Under the pieces are notes generated by a model. That model was not told where the DNA came from, did no database searches, and worked only from the letters and a program-made list of their open reading frames with translations. From Rhinopithecus roxellana (taxonomy: Eukaryota; Chordata; Mammalia; Primates; Cercopithecidae), in NCBI RefSeq assembly GCF_007565055.1, contig NC_044558.1, positions 82,529,444-82,593,443 on the forward strand: a DNA stretch of 64,000 nucleotides, in the 5' to 3' direction. Below, one piece after another: positions 12,039-21,814 of the stretch. The translations under genes were made by a program, and so were the position numbers. Each line of letters begins with the position of its first letter. The first letter of the stretch is position 1.

Positions 12039-12133
12039 GGGTCCTTGGTGAATTTTGTAATGGTTATTTAAGGAACCTTGCCTAGAAGTCCCAACTTGCA
12101 GTTCCCCATTGACGGGAAGGCTTGGACTCCAAG
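12039..12133 (+). other. PITPNM2: 5' UTR part of the start-codon exon
   Basis: The exon starts after a strong acceptor: a long pyrimidine tract (12011-12036) and AG at 12037-12038. This acceptor implies at least one upstream non-coding exon outside the window. The 95-nt leader contains stops in frame with the main ORF and a three-codon upstream ORF (12060-12071) with G at -3 and G at +4. The main ATG at 12134 has A at -3. The exon start is inferred from the acceptor and not from a transcript. Confidence 0.8.
12060..12071 (+). promoter_or_regulatory. Minimal uORF (ATG plus 2 codons, stop)
   Basis: ATG-GTT-ATT-TAA with G at -3 and G at +4, a favourable initiation context. It ends 62 nt before the main start codon at 12134, a distance at which reinitiation is possible but inefficient. 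It would damp PITPNM2 translation in any transcript carrying this exon. The effect is an inference; only the sequence is seen. Confidence 0.5.
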
Positions 12134-12211
12134 ATGATTATAAAGGAATATCGGATTCCTCTGCCAATGACCGTGGAGGAGTACCGCATTGCCCAGCTGT
12201 ACATGATACAG
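12134..12211 (+). CDS. PITPNM2: PITPNM2 coding exon 1, residues 1-26
   Basis: Encodes the first 26 residues, MIIKEYRIPLPMTVEEYRIA and then QLYMIQ, the first strand and helix of the PITP (START-like) lipid-transfer domain. The ATG is chosen because it gives the conserved family N terminus, has A at -3, and is preceded by stops in the leader. The donor is CAG|GTGGGT at 12212, phase 0. Seven runs of three or four G follow within the first 41 nt of the intron. The next exon lies 21.8 kb downstream. Confidence 0.95.
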
Positions 12212-12256
12212 GTGGGTCGTGGGGCAAGGGTGGGTCATGGGGTGAGGGTGGGTCAC
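12212..12256 (+). promoter_or_regulatory. G-run array at the 5' splice site (possible G-quadruplex / splicing enhancer)
   Basis: Starting 2 nt inside the intron are G runs at 12214-12216, 12221-12224, 12228-12230, 12232-12234, 12239-12242, 12246-12248 and 12250-12252. The stretch is 2.5 copies of an 18-bp unit beginning GTGGGTC. Short loops between at least four GGG runs meet the usual G-quadruplex pattern on the transcribed RNA. Intronic G runs next to donors are known hnRNP H/F binding enhancers. Function here is inferred. Confidence 0.55.
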
Positions 12257-12524
12257 GCCAGCACACAGACACCACATGTGGGTTAGGTGGAGTTGTGGCC
12301 TTCACAGCGCAGTGCCTGCCCCAGAACTTCCTGGTAAGTGTGAATTGTGCTGGACCCCTGGCCTCTAGGCACGGTGCTAGGCACACAGGGCACACCATGG
12401 GCACATGGCATTGGATTGCTTTCCAGTGCTGTGTCCTACCACCTACGACGTGAACACTTGCCCTTGCATTCAGCACCATTATCTCCCTGGCCCAGACGTT
12501 ATCCCTGTGTTTCCCTATGTTTCA

Positions 12525-13345
12525 GTTTGCCTGGGCTGCCATCACTAAATACCACAAAGTGGGGGTGTAGAGGAACATACTTCCTCACAGTTCTGGGGGC
12601 CGGAAGTCCCAGATGAAGGCCTGGCAGGTGCAGTTTCTGGTGAGGGCCCTCTTCCTTGCTTGCACATGGGCACCTTCTGCCTGTTTCCTAACATGGCAGG
12701 GAGTGAGCAGCCTCTGGTGTCTTCTCTCTTTCTTTTTCTCTTCTGTTTTTTATTTGTGTAAATGTATAGGATACAACTGTAACTTTGTTGCACGCGCAGA
12801 TTGGAAAATGGTGCTTGTAGGGTATCTCTCACTCAAATACACCATACTCATTAAGTAATCCTTCATCTTCCACCCTTCCTTTTCTTCTTCTTTTTTTTTT
12901 TTTTTGAGACGGAGTCTCGCTCTGTCGCCCAGGCTGGAGTGCAGTGGCTGGATCTCAGCTCACTGCAAGCTCCGCCTCCCAGGTTTACGCCATTCTCCTG
13001 CCTCAGCCTCCCGAGTAGCTGGGACTACAGGCGCCTGCCACCTCGCCCGGCTAGTTTTTTGTATTTTTTAGTAGAGACGGGGTTTCACCATGTTAGCCAG
13101 GATGGTCTCGATCTCCTGACCTCGTGATCCGCCCGTCTCGGCCTCCCAAAGTGCTGGGATTACAGGCTTGAGCCACCGCGCCCGGCCCCCTTCCTTTTCT
13201 TCTAAGGACACCAGTCCCATTGTGAGGGCCCCACCCATATGATCTCATCTAGACCTGATTACCACCCAAAGGCCCCGTCTCCAAATACCATCACACTGGG
13301 GGTCAGGCCTTTTGGAGGGACACAGACATTCAGTCCATAACACCC
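12525..13345 (+). mobile_element. Interspersed repeat (family not named), interrupted
   Basis: Starts GCCTGGGCTGCCATCACTAA with CTCACAGTTCTGGGGGCCGG and ends AAATACCATCACACTGGGGG plus ACATTCAGTCCATAACA. The same family occurs at 20255-20545 and 36155-36540. It is interrupted by about 150 bp of unassigned sequence and an AluY. Confidence 0.6.
12889..13187 (-). mobile_element. AluY, Old World monkey AluYR/YRa type
   Basis: Near-consensus reverse Alu with CTCCCAGGTTTACGCCATTC, GCCACCTCGCCCGGCTAG and GGCTTGAGCCACCGCGCC, which are typical of cercopithecid Alus. Perfect 16-bp TSD CCCTTCCTTTTCTTCT at 12873-12888 and 13188-13203. Young. Confidence 0.9.
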
Positions 13346-13440
13346 CATTCTACAGACAGGAAGACACATGAGGCCCAGAGATGTTAAATTCTTGCCAAGG
13401 AGCACAGGGCCTGTCTCCTAGCTCCCAGCTCCATGCTTTC
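13346..13440 (-). mobile_element. MIR fragment
   Basis: CATTCTACAGACAGGAAGAC, GAGGCCCAGAGATGTTAAAT: reverse MIR. Confidence 0.55.
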
Positions 13441-14562
13441 CTCACCACCCTGACTGCTTGCAAAACAGCAGTGTCAGACATGTGGCTCACTTACAGATGC
13501 TCGCAGGAGTTTGAGGATGACAGGCTCCTTTGATGAGCCAGAGACTCTTGCTTAGGAGACACCTCCAGTCTCCCTACTCAGTGCCTGACCAACCTGGAAC
13601 ACAAGACCTGGCTGCCTCTGGCTGACCCCAGATGGGACCACTGCTCCCACTTGCTGCGGTCCCGGCTGCAGTCCTTTCTATGTAGAGGTTCCATCCCAGC
13701 TCTCCTGCTGGCCTCCTGTCCACCCTCAGTGCTTGGCATGGCCTAGCCCGGCAGCTTTCCTCCAGATCATTCCCTAGCCAAGGCTTGCAGGCTTGCACCC
13801 TGGGTCCCTGGGTGTCTTTGGGCCTCCCACACTTATCATGAACTTGCTGTCGGCCTGGCTCTGGCTCCTCTGGGCAAATCAGTGCCTCCAGTCCCTGCGA
13901 CCCAGTGGGGCTTGCCCTCCTGCAGCTTCTTGCTGTACAGCCCCTTAATTACAGCATCAGACTGAGTCGTTGGTGTTGGGGAGAGGCTTCGTCAGGCAGG
14001 GCCTCCACCTCCCATCCCTGGCTTCACCTGTTGGGCTCCCACCTTCCACCCAGGTCAGGGGAGGTAGCTATGAGCTCCCAGCAGAGCCTACAGCCCCAGC
14101 CACCTTTTGGGAGGAGCTTGAGGAAGTTGCATGGGTTTGTCCAGGCTCCCCTATGTGGGAGCCTTGGCTGGGAAAAGAACGGAAGGTGAACCCAGCCTCT
14201 CTGGGGGGCTGTTTGCTCTGAGCTGCTTCAGAAGGGCCACTCAATTCCCTCTTGAACCACTTACCCCATAATTATTTCTAGAGAGTGGAGAGAGAGGAAG
14301 AGGCTTAAATCAGCCCCCCATCTCTGAGCACTCTGGAAATAGCTCAGCCTATTCAAGGACCAGGCTGATCTGCCAGTGCTGCTGTTGTCTTACTGCTTCT
14401 CAATTCCCACCCAAGCCAGGGTGAGCCCAGACCACAGCAGCCCCTCAGCTCCACCTGGCCTCCTGGTGGCTGTCAAGATTGGAAGGACTGACCTCCAGCC
14501 CCTAGGAGATCCCAAAGCTGTTCTGGGCATAGAATCGCCTCTGGGCTCCTCAAAACACCTGT
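13441..14562 (+). other. Intronic sequence, no element recognised
   Basis: GC-rich intron sequence without a supported feature. Confidence 0.4.
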
Positions 14563-14577
14563 CACTCCAGGTTTTTG

Positions 14578-14887
14578 TTGTTGTTTGTTTGTTTTGTTTT
14601 GTTTTTTTTGAGACGGAGTCTCGCTGTGTCACCAGGCTGGAGTGCAGTGTCATGATCTCGGCTCACTGCAACCTCTGCCTCCTGGGTTCAAGCAATTCTC
14701 ATGCCTCAGCCTCCCAAGTACCTGGGATTACAGGCACACGCTACCACACCCGGCTAATTTTTGTATTTTTAGTAGAGACGGGGTTTCACCGTGTTGGCCA
14801 GGATGGTCTCGATCTCCCGACCTTGTGATCTACTCACCTTGGCCTCCCAAAGTGCTGGGATTACAGGCGTGAGCCACCACGCCCGGC
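14578..14887 (-). mobile_element. AluS/Y element
   Basis: Reverse full-length Alu with a (GTTTT)n-type tail. TSD CACTCCAGGTTTTTG at 14563-14577 and a near-identical copy from 14888. Confidence 0.88.
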
Positions 14888-14903
14888 CACTCCAGGGTTT
14901 TTT

Positions 14904-15914
14904 TGAACACCTATCTTTATGCCTCCAATGAATGTAATTGTTAAGCATCATATAGTTCCCTGTTAGATGCTCAGACCTCCCTGCACCTGTGCAGCCAGGC
15001 CCCATCCATCTAGCCGACACATGCAGTGTCTTTTGAGAAGCTCCATTGATTAGGATTGTGGCAGGATGGAAACATCTCCCACCTCACACATCATGAGCAG
15101 CAGCACTCTCATGAGAGCCTGTTGGACAGATGGGCATCCTTCCCAGCTAGGGAGAGCCACCATGGCCTCTAAGGGCTGGCTGGAGTTATTACTGCTGCTC
15201 TGAGCTTCCAGAGCCTTTCCCTGTGCCCCTTCTGGGTGAGCAAGCATGTGTGCACACATCTGCTTTCCTGTTAAAAAAGAAAGAAAGGTGAAAGAAGCCA
15301 GGTATTGCCGGGAGAGGTGCTTCTGTGACAGGCGCTAGCATGCTTGGAAGGGAGATTGGGGGTGAGGTTATTGCTGTTCCTGCTCAGGCTGGCTGGCTGG
15401 GTAATTTTCCTCTGGGCAGGCCTTGAGGCTGGGAGTGTGGGATAGACAGCTTGATGATGGGGCAGGGGGTCTGCTGCACATCGCAGGTGCTAGTGCCCTG
15501 CACCTGTGTCCTCTGTGTTCTTGGTGTGTGCTGTCTCTGGCCTGAGGACTAATTGCTGTGTCTGAGGTGCTGCTGCCCTCACGTCGTTACCAGGAAGCCA
15601 TAGGTTCCTGCGAGAACTACTGACTGGGAAGTTTCCCACGTACTTAAGGCCCCTGCTGGCCAGCCCCGCCCCAGCTGGGTCTTAGACAGGCAGATGCATC
15701 GCTGGGTTCTGGCCTCCACAGCCCCCAGTTCGAGCTCCAACAAAATGAGCTCCAAGATATTGCAAGCCTGTGGGTCCTGTGCCCTCTGAGGGGCAAGGCG
15801 CTGGCCTGCTTACTGTCTGCATGGATGGGGCTCAGGTTGTCAGCTCTCTATAGCATTTGGAAGAAATTCTTTTGGGACTAGGGGGTTTGGGCTTACTTGA
15901 TTGGGTGTTGTCTT
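14904..15914 (+). other. Intronic sequence, no element recognised
   Basis: Unique-looking intron; no exon or repeat is supported. Confidence 0.4.
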
Positions 15915-16595
15915 GTTTTGCTTTTATTGAGGTGAAATTCACATAACATAAACAACCATTTTTAAGTGAACAATTCAGTGGCATTCAGTATACTCACAAT
16001 GTTGTGCAGCCACTAACTTTAGTTCCAAAACACTTTCATCACCCCAGAAAGAAACCCCATATCCATTAAACAGTCATTCCTCATTCCCCCTCCCCACCCC
16101 CTGGCAATCACTAATGTACTACCTGTCTCCCTGGGTTTGCCTGTTCTGGGTGTTTCATACACATGGAATCCTTCACTGTGTTGCTCTTTGTGTCTGGCTT
16201 CTTTCACTCAGCATCATGTTGTTGGGGTTCATCCATGTCAGAGCATGTGTCAGTGCCTCATTACGTTTTATGGCTGAATCATATTTCGTTGTATGAACAG
16301 ATCACGTTTTGCTTATCCATTCATCCATTGATGGATATTTGGGTTGACATTAGCATACAAGTATCTGTTTTCAGTTCTTCTTGGTCTACACCTAGGAAGG
16401 GAATTTCTGGGTCACATGGTGACGCTATGCTTGATGTCTGGAGGAACCAGCAGACTGTTTTCCACAGTGGCTGCACTATTTTACATTCCTACTGGGAATG
16501 TATAAAGTTTCCAGTTTCTTCACATCCTCACCAGCACTTACTGTCCTCTTTTTAAATAATGCTACCCTAGTGAGTATGTTTTGAAACAGAAGAGT
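15915..16595 (-). mobile_element. L1M 3' region
   Basis: Reverse complement of the old-L1 3' end: ATTGAGGTGAAATTCACATA, CACAATGTTGTGCAGCCACT, GTTCATCCATGTCAGAGCAT, GAATTTCTGGGTCACATGGT, TTTTCCACAGTGGCTGCAC. Confidence 0.8.
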
Positions 16596-16906
16596 CCCCA
16601 GGTTATCTCAAGGGTCCTTCTGCCCGTCTTTCTGACCAGCCCGCATGCTGTGTCCTTCTCAGAGGCTTGTCTGATCTCCACTGGCAGCATGAGTGATTTC
16701 TTTCCCTGAATCCTCGCAGTTTCCTGTCAGTCCCACACCTGGGTACCTAGTGCCTTCCACCTCTTTGTGGGTGTCTGTCTGCTTACTGCTGGACAGTGAG
16801 TGTCGCCTGGCAGGGTTTAGGTCTGTGGGTCTGTTTTCCCAGTTTCTGGCTCATATCCTCTTTGGTGTACATGGGCTGCTCCTTCCATCCTCACCGATGG
16901 CTCTAG

Positions 16907-17076
16907 TGCACACACACACGTGTGTGTCCACCACAACATATGTACATGCAAGCACAGCCACCTATGCATACAGGTATGTATACAAATACATGCAGATACA
17001 TGCACACACCTACACAGACACGTGCATGCACACAGCATGTGCACATATGTGCACATGTATACATGCACCTACTCAG

Positions 17077-17110
<34 letters not shown>

Positions 17111-17111
17111 C
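16907..17111 (+). repeat. CA/TG-rich alternating purine-pyrimidine tract
   Basis: About 205 bp dominated by CA, TG, CATG and TACA steps, ending in a pure (CA)n from about 17083. High Z-DNA potential. It yields spurious ORFs on both strands. Confidence 0.85.
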
Positions 17112-17153
17112 CCACTAGACCCAAGGGGGTAGTGCTCCTGTTGGTTGCTTTTT

Positions 17154-17452
17154 CTTTTTTTTTTTTTTTGAGACAAAGTCTCACTCTGTTCCCCAGGCTC
17201 AAGTGCAGTGGTATAATCTCAGCTCACTGCAACCTTTGCCTCCTGGGTTCAAGCGATTCTCCTGCCTCAGCCTTCCAAGTAGCTAGAATTACAGGTGCCC
17301 GCCTCCATGCCTGTCTAATTTTTGTATTTTTAGTAGAGATGGGGTTTCACTGTGTTGGCCAGGCTGGTCTCAAACTCCTGACCTCAGGTGATCCGCCCAC
17401 CTCAGTCTCCCAAAGTGCTGGGATTATAGGCATGAGCCACCACGCCCAGTCA
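17154..17452 (-). mobile_element. AluS element
   Basis: Reverse full-length Alu (GAGACAAAGTCTCACTCTGT to CACCACGCCCAGTC). Confidence 0.88.
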
Positions 17453-17497
17453 GTTTCTTTATCTGTAACTTAAGCTAGGCTCTCAGAGAGCATAGTT

Positions 17498-17565
17498 TCC
17501 CATTTTACATATGGGGAAATTGAGGCCCACAGCCAGGGTTGGAGTTCAGATCTCTGGGCTCCTAG
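17498..17565 (-). mobile_element. MIR fragment
   Basis: CCCATTTTACATATGGGGAA followed by ATTGAGGCCCACAGCCAGG. Confidence 0.5.
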
Positions 17566-18049
17566 GTGGCCTCTTTGGGACCCCTAGTAGGCCAAGGGAG
17601 GCTGCTGCCAATCTCAGAGGTGAGGGCACCCTGGCAGGCTGAGAGGACCAGGAGGTGCCAGTATCTAGATTGGGGAGGAGGCAGTATTGGGAGGGATCTC
17701 CCCTCTCACCCCCAGCCTGTGCTGTGGCTCCCAGGCCTTAGGGCAGAGCAGGTGGGCAGGAGGGGAGAGGTTCAGGCCACCCCGACTTGGAGACCGGACG
17801 CACGACCTGTGCCCTTCCTGTCACCAAGACCTCTACTCTCAGCCCAATTTCCATCTTGAGAGCTTTTGCCCCTCCCGCAGGGCTGGTGTGAATGCCCCTC
17901 CTCCAGGCAGCTTCCTCTGCCCCTCTGGGTCCTGAGGGCACTCGTTCTTCTCAGCCCCACCTGCCTGTCTGTCCCCGCTCTGGCCTTTTTCTAACCCACG
18001 GTTCCTAGGGCTCTTGTCACCGTAGGGTGATGGACTCAAAAGTGTGAAC
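17566..18049 (+). other. Intronic sequence, no element recognised
   Basis: GC-rich intron; no supported feature. Confidence 0.4.
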
Positions 18050-18140
18050 ATACGTCAGAATCACCAGCTGCTCCTTTACATGTGTACAGCTTATTGTATG
18101 TCAGTCATACCTCAGTAACACTGCTAAAAAGTAAGTTGAA
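18050..18140 (+). mobile_element. L1M 3' tail fragment
   Basis: TGTACAGCTTATTGTATGTC followed by AGTCATACCTCAGTAACACT resembles the last bases of an old L1. Confidence 0.5.
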
Positions 18141-19125
18141 GTCACCAGACTTTCCTGTGCCCTGCCTGTGCCGAGGGCCGAGTTGCAGAGGGGGATGAAA
18201 GAAAGTGCTTCCTGTTCTCTGGGAAGATAGATTTCACATACGTTTCAGCACAGGCTCAAGGGCACAGTCTGCACTGGCCTCCTGAGATGGACAGGCCTTC
18301 AAGAAGGCTGCTGCATTTTTGTGGAAAGAATAATAAGAAGACCTTAGTTCATCATTTTCCACTTGTGGCACTTGCCAGCCAGTGGCAGCTAGGAATAGGC
18401 CTTCCTCTGTGCGAGCTGCCCAACTGGAAGGTTGTGAAAAAGATGGGCTGGGCTCACGTGTCAAAGTGCCTGGCACCCTGTTGGAGCAGCACTCAATATA
18501 CACCATGTTAAAGGTGAGAAAACAAAATCATCTGCCTGGCTGGGAGAGGGCCGTCCATCCGAGGTGTTCAGCGAATGTGTGCTGCCAAGGGAGTGGCCAG
18601 AGGTGGCCTGGCCAGGACCCTGGGAGCGGCTGCTTTCAGGGGTTTCTAGGTCTTGGTTTTTCTTTGCATCCTCCCCCAAACTCCTTCATCAGCCCCTGGG
18701 GAGCCAGGCCTGTCTCTGCTGTCCAACTGCCACCATCTCTGAAAACAGCACTGCAGCACTGTTTAGGGGAATGGTCGGCAGGGACAATGGGGTGGCTGCT
18801 CATGTGGCAGAGATCAGAGTGACTTGAGAAGAGCTTGCTCCTACGTGGCATGACTGAGTAGCTGTGCCAGGAGAGACCTGCCCCCTTCAGACGCCATCAC
18901 TGGTAGGGAGCCAGAGGTCAGCTTGGGGAGGACTGGCTGCCCTTGGTGATGCCAGCTTTGAAGTTCCTGGTGACAGGTAGAACTAGAATCCATTCTTCAT
19001 TCGACCAGTCTTTACCTAGCATCTATTTCACAAAATACCAAAGTGCTGTACAGGGGGTCCCGTCTGTGTCCCAGCGGCTCTGCCACTGACTGTAGCCCTC
19101 ACACCCCTCCACAGCCCACTGAATC
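18141..19125 (+). other. Intronic sequence, no element recognised
   Basis: About 1 kb of unique-looking intron. Confidence 0.4.
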
Positions 19126-19290
19126 AGTGTCCAGCAAGTGATCAGAACCTGCTTTAATCCTCACGATAACCTGCACAGTTGGTGGTACTCATCCCCGCTC
19201 ATCCCCATCCCCAGATGACAGCTTGAGGCTCAGAGATGTCAAGGAACTTGCCCAAGGGTACATAGCTGGCCTAATGATACCAGTCTGCCC
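19126..19290 (-). mobile_element. MIR element
   Basis: CTTTAATCCTCACGATAACC, CAGCTTGAGGCTCAGAGATG and GGAACTTGCCCAAGGGTACA mark a reverse MIR. Confidence 0.65.
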
Positions 19291-19699
19291 AGAGATGTGG
19301 TGGGCTGCCTTTTTCGCATTGCTTTTAGTGGAGCACTTTGAGGTCTCCTAGTCCACCCCTTCTCTGAAGTTCCAGCTGTTGGAGGTTACATGCTCTCCAC
19401 CCTGTCTGACTCTGAAGCCAGTGCTCTCCCTTTCACAGCTCTGCCTTCCAGTGCTCAAATACTCAGAACTCCACATAGCCCAGGGTCACCTGTGGGCAGC
19501 AAGGCCAGGGGTGCTGGGGTCAGCATGAAGAGTTGCCATACACTGGGGAAAGTGCTGGTGACTGAAGACGTATGTGACCAAGGGCTGGGTGGGAGGTGGT
19601 GAGGACCCCACCTGCCCCACTGAGAGATGAGGGACAAGTGGGGGGCCATCAGGGTAGTGCGCTTGTTTCTCCAGCAGGCAGGCTGAAGCTCACTCACAG

Positions 19700-20010
19700 G
19701 AGGCCATTGTGGGCACACACCCCACTGGTGACCAGTGTGCCCCCCAGAATCTGCATCCACCTGCAATCTCAGAATGTGACCTTATTTTGAAATAGGGTCT
19801 CTGAAGATGTAATTTGTTAAGGATCTTGAAATGAGATCATTCTGGATTTAGAGAGGTCCCTGAATGAATGACGATTTTCCCTATAAGAAAAGGAAAGGAC
19901 TGAGACACAGGAAAGATGAAGCAGAGATTGAAGAGATATAGTATGGGCCAAGGAGCACCGGGAGCCAGCAGCAGCTGGAAGAGACAGGAGGTATCCTCCC
20001 CAGAGCCCAC
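19700..20010 (+). mobile_element. Interspersed repeat (family not named)
   Basis: AATGTGACCTTATTTTGAAA, GTCTCTGAAGATGTAATTTG, TTAAGGATCTTGAAATGAGA and AGCAGCAGCTGGAAGAGACA match a widespread primate repeat consensus I know but cannot name with certainty. Confidence 0.55.
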
Positions 20011-20254
20011 ACAGGATGCTGCTGGGTGAGCCTGCTGTCCTGGGAAAGGCATGAAGTCTGCCTGAGTGGGCAGGGGCTTCTGCGCAGCCACCCAGCAAGG
20101 CCAAGGTGGAAGGGACCCTCCTGGACCCTGTCCTGGCTCCACCCTCAGCTGCTGGCAGGTGGGTCACCAGGCCTCTGCCCAAAGAGACTCCTGCAGGCAG
20201 CTCTGGACCCCCTGTCCTGCACACCTTCTCACTGAGCCTGCCAGCATCCCAAGT

Positions 20255-20545
20255 ATCTTACTTCTTGGTGCTGCCATAACAAAGAACCACAAACTGCATA
20301 GCTTGAAAGAATAGACATTTATTCTTTCACAGTTCTGGAGGCCAGAAACCGGAGAGGCAGGTGTCTGCAGGGATGCACTTCCTCCAAAGGTTCTACGGGT
20401 AGACCCTTCCTTGTCTCTTCCAGCTTCTGTTGGCTCCAAACATTCCTTAGCTTGTGGCCACGTCACTCCAATTACATCGGCAAAGACCCTATTTCCAAAT
20501 AAGGTCACATTCCAAGGGCCTGGTGGGGACATTCACCCATTACAC
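20255..20545 (+). mobile_element. Interspersed repeat, same family as 12525-13345
   Basis: GCCATAACAAAGAACCACAA, TTCACAGTTCTGGAGGCCAG, AAGACCCTATTTCCAAATAA, GGTCACATTCC. Confidence 0.6.
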
Positions 20546-20739
20546 CAGGGCATGGGCCGATAGGTAGTCCTGTCTCCACTTATAGTTTGGAAATTGACAC
20601 CAGAGAGAAGCGACTTGTCCAGGAGAGGGAGTTGGTCAGAGTTGGGACTAGAGTTCATTTATTTGTTCAGTAAGAATTTACAGAGCACCCACCTTATGCT
20701 GAAGTCTTTTCGTTGAGACACCTTGGTGCTATGGGCTGA

Positions 20740-20965
20740 GCAGGCTCTGGAATGACAGGTCTGAATTCACAGCCTGGCTGTGCCATTTAGTAACTGTGTG
20801 ACCTTGGACAAGTTTGAGCCTCTCATAGCCTTGATCATCTTATCTGTGACTTGGGGGTAATAGTACTAATACACCTTTCCTAAGGGGATGTTGCAGTAAC
20901 CAAAGGAGAACTTACATGCAAAGCACTTAACATAGCCACAAATAAATGATGCTACTGGAAGAGGT
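20740..20965 (+). mobile_element. MIR element
   Basis: CCTGGCTGTGCCATTTAGTA, ACTGTGTGACCTTGGACAAG, GCAAAGCACTTAACATAGCC. A shorter reverse MIR-like piece precedes it at about 20560-20650. Confidence 0.7.
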
Positions 20966-21023
20966 GGGAGCTTAGAGCACCCAGGAAATGCTTGCTGTTT
21001 TCACTACAAATCTGGTCCGCATA

Positions 21024-21304
21024 GGCCGGGTGCAGTGGCTCACACCTGTAATCCCAGCACTTTGGGAGGCTGAGGTGGACAGATCACCTGAGGTTGGGAG
21101 TTTGAGACCAGCCTGACCAACATGGTGAAACCCCGTTAGCCGGGTGTGGTGGCCCATGCCTGTAATCCCAGCTACTCAGGAGGCTGAGGCGGGGAATCGC
21201 TTGAACCCGGGAGGCAGAGGTTGCGGTGAGCCAAGATCGCGCCATTGCACTCCAGCCTGGGCAAGAGGAGCAAAACTTTGTCTCAAAAGAAAAGAAAAGA
21301 AAAA
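21024..21304 (+). mobile_element. AluS element with internal deletion
   Basis: GGCCGGGTGCAGTGGCTCAC to a CAAAAGAAAAG tail. About 30 bp between the two arms (TCTCTACTAAAAATAC region) is missing: it reads AACCCCGTTAGCCGGGTG. Confidence 0.88.
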
Positions 21305-21479
21305 TCCGGTCCATATTCCAGGAGCTCTTTTAAAGAGGGAGAGATGGCATATGCCTGCCCTGACCTCACCTATGGCCTCACCCAGAGTCTTGTCTGTTTT
21401 TTGTTTTGGAAGGGGACTTAGTTGCTCTGGGCCATGGAGATATAGCACATTTTTGTGCCTTAGAGAGGCCTGTGCCTGT

Positions 21480-21532
21480 GTATGCATGTGCATCCGTGTG
21501 CCTACGTGTATGCACGCACACACACACACACC
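21480..21532 (+). repeat. Short TG/CA-rich tract
   Basis: GTGCCTACGTGTATGCACGC followed by (AC)8; alternating purine-pyrimidine. Confidence 0.6.
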
Positions 21533-21814
21533 TGCTGTTCAGGAAGCTGACCGAGGATGCCCTTGGCTAGCCCGTCATGTCACCATGGAAACAGATGCTC
21601 AGCTTAAAGTCGCCACTGCCTCAAACATGAGGTTTCCTGCATAAGCAGAAAACTGAGCTTTTGGACACTAGGAGGGACATTCATGGCAGAGAGATGCTTA
21701 GAGGTGACCCATCTCTCTCTCACAGTGCCAGCAAGGCCCCTTCCTGCTTGCCATATTTGATTTTTTTGATCTTAGTAAGTGCAAGAGGCAGGATTGGTTT
21801 CTGTTCGTTTTGTT

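Noticed and set aside
16693..17473. Overlapping 140-183 aa frames rich in His/Thr or Cys/Val
   Set aside because: They come from the CA/TG tract and the adjacent Alu, not from a gene.
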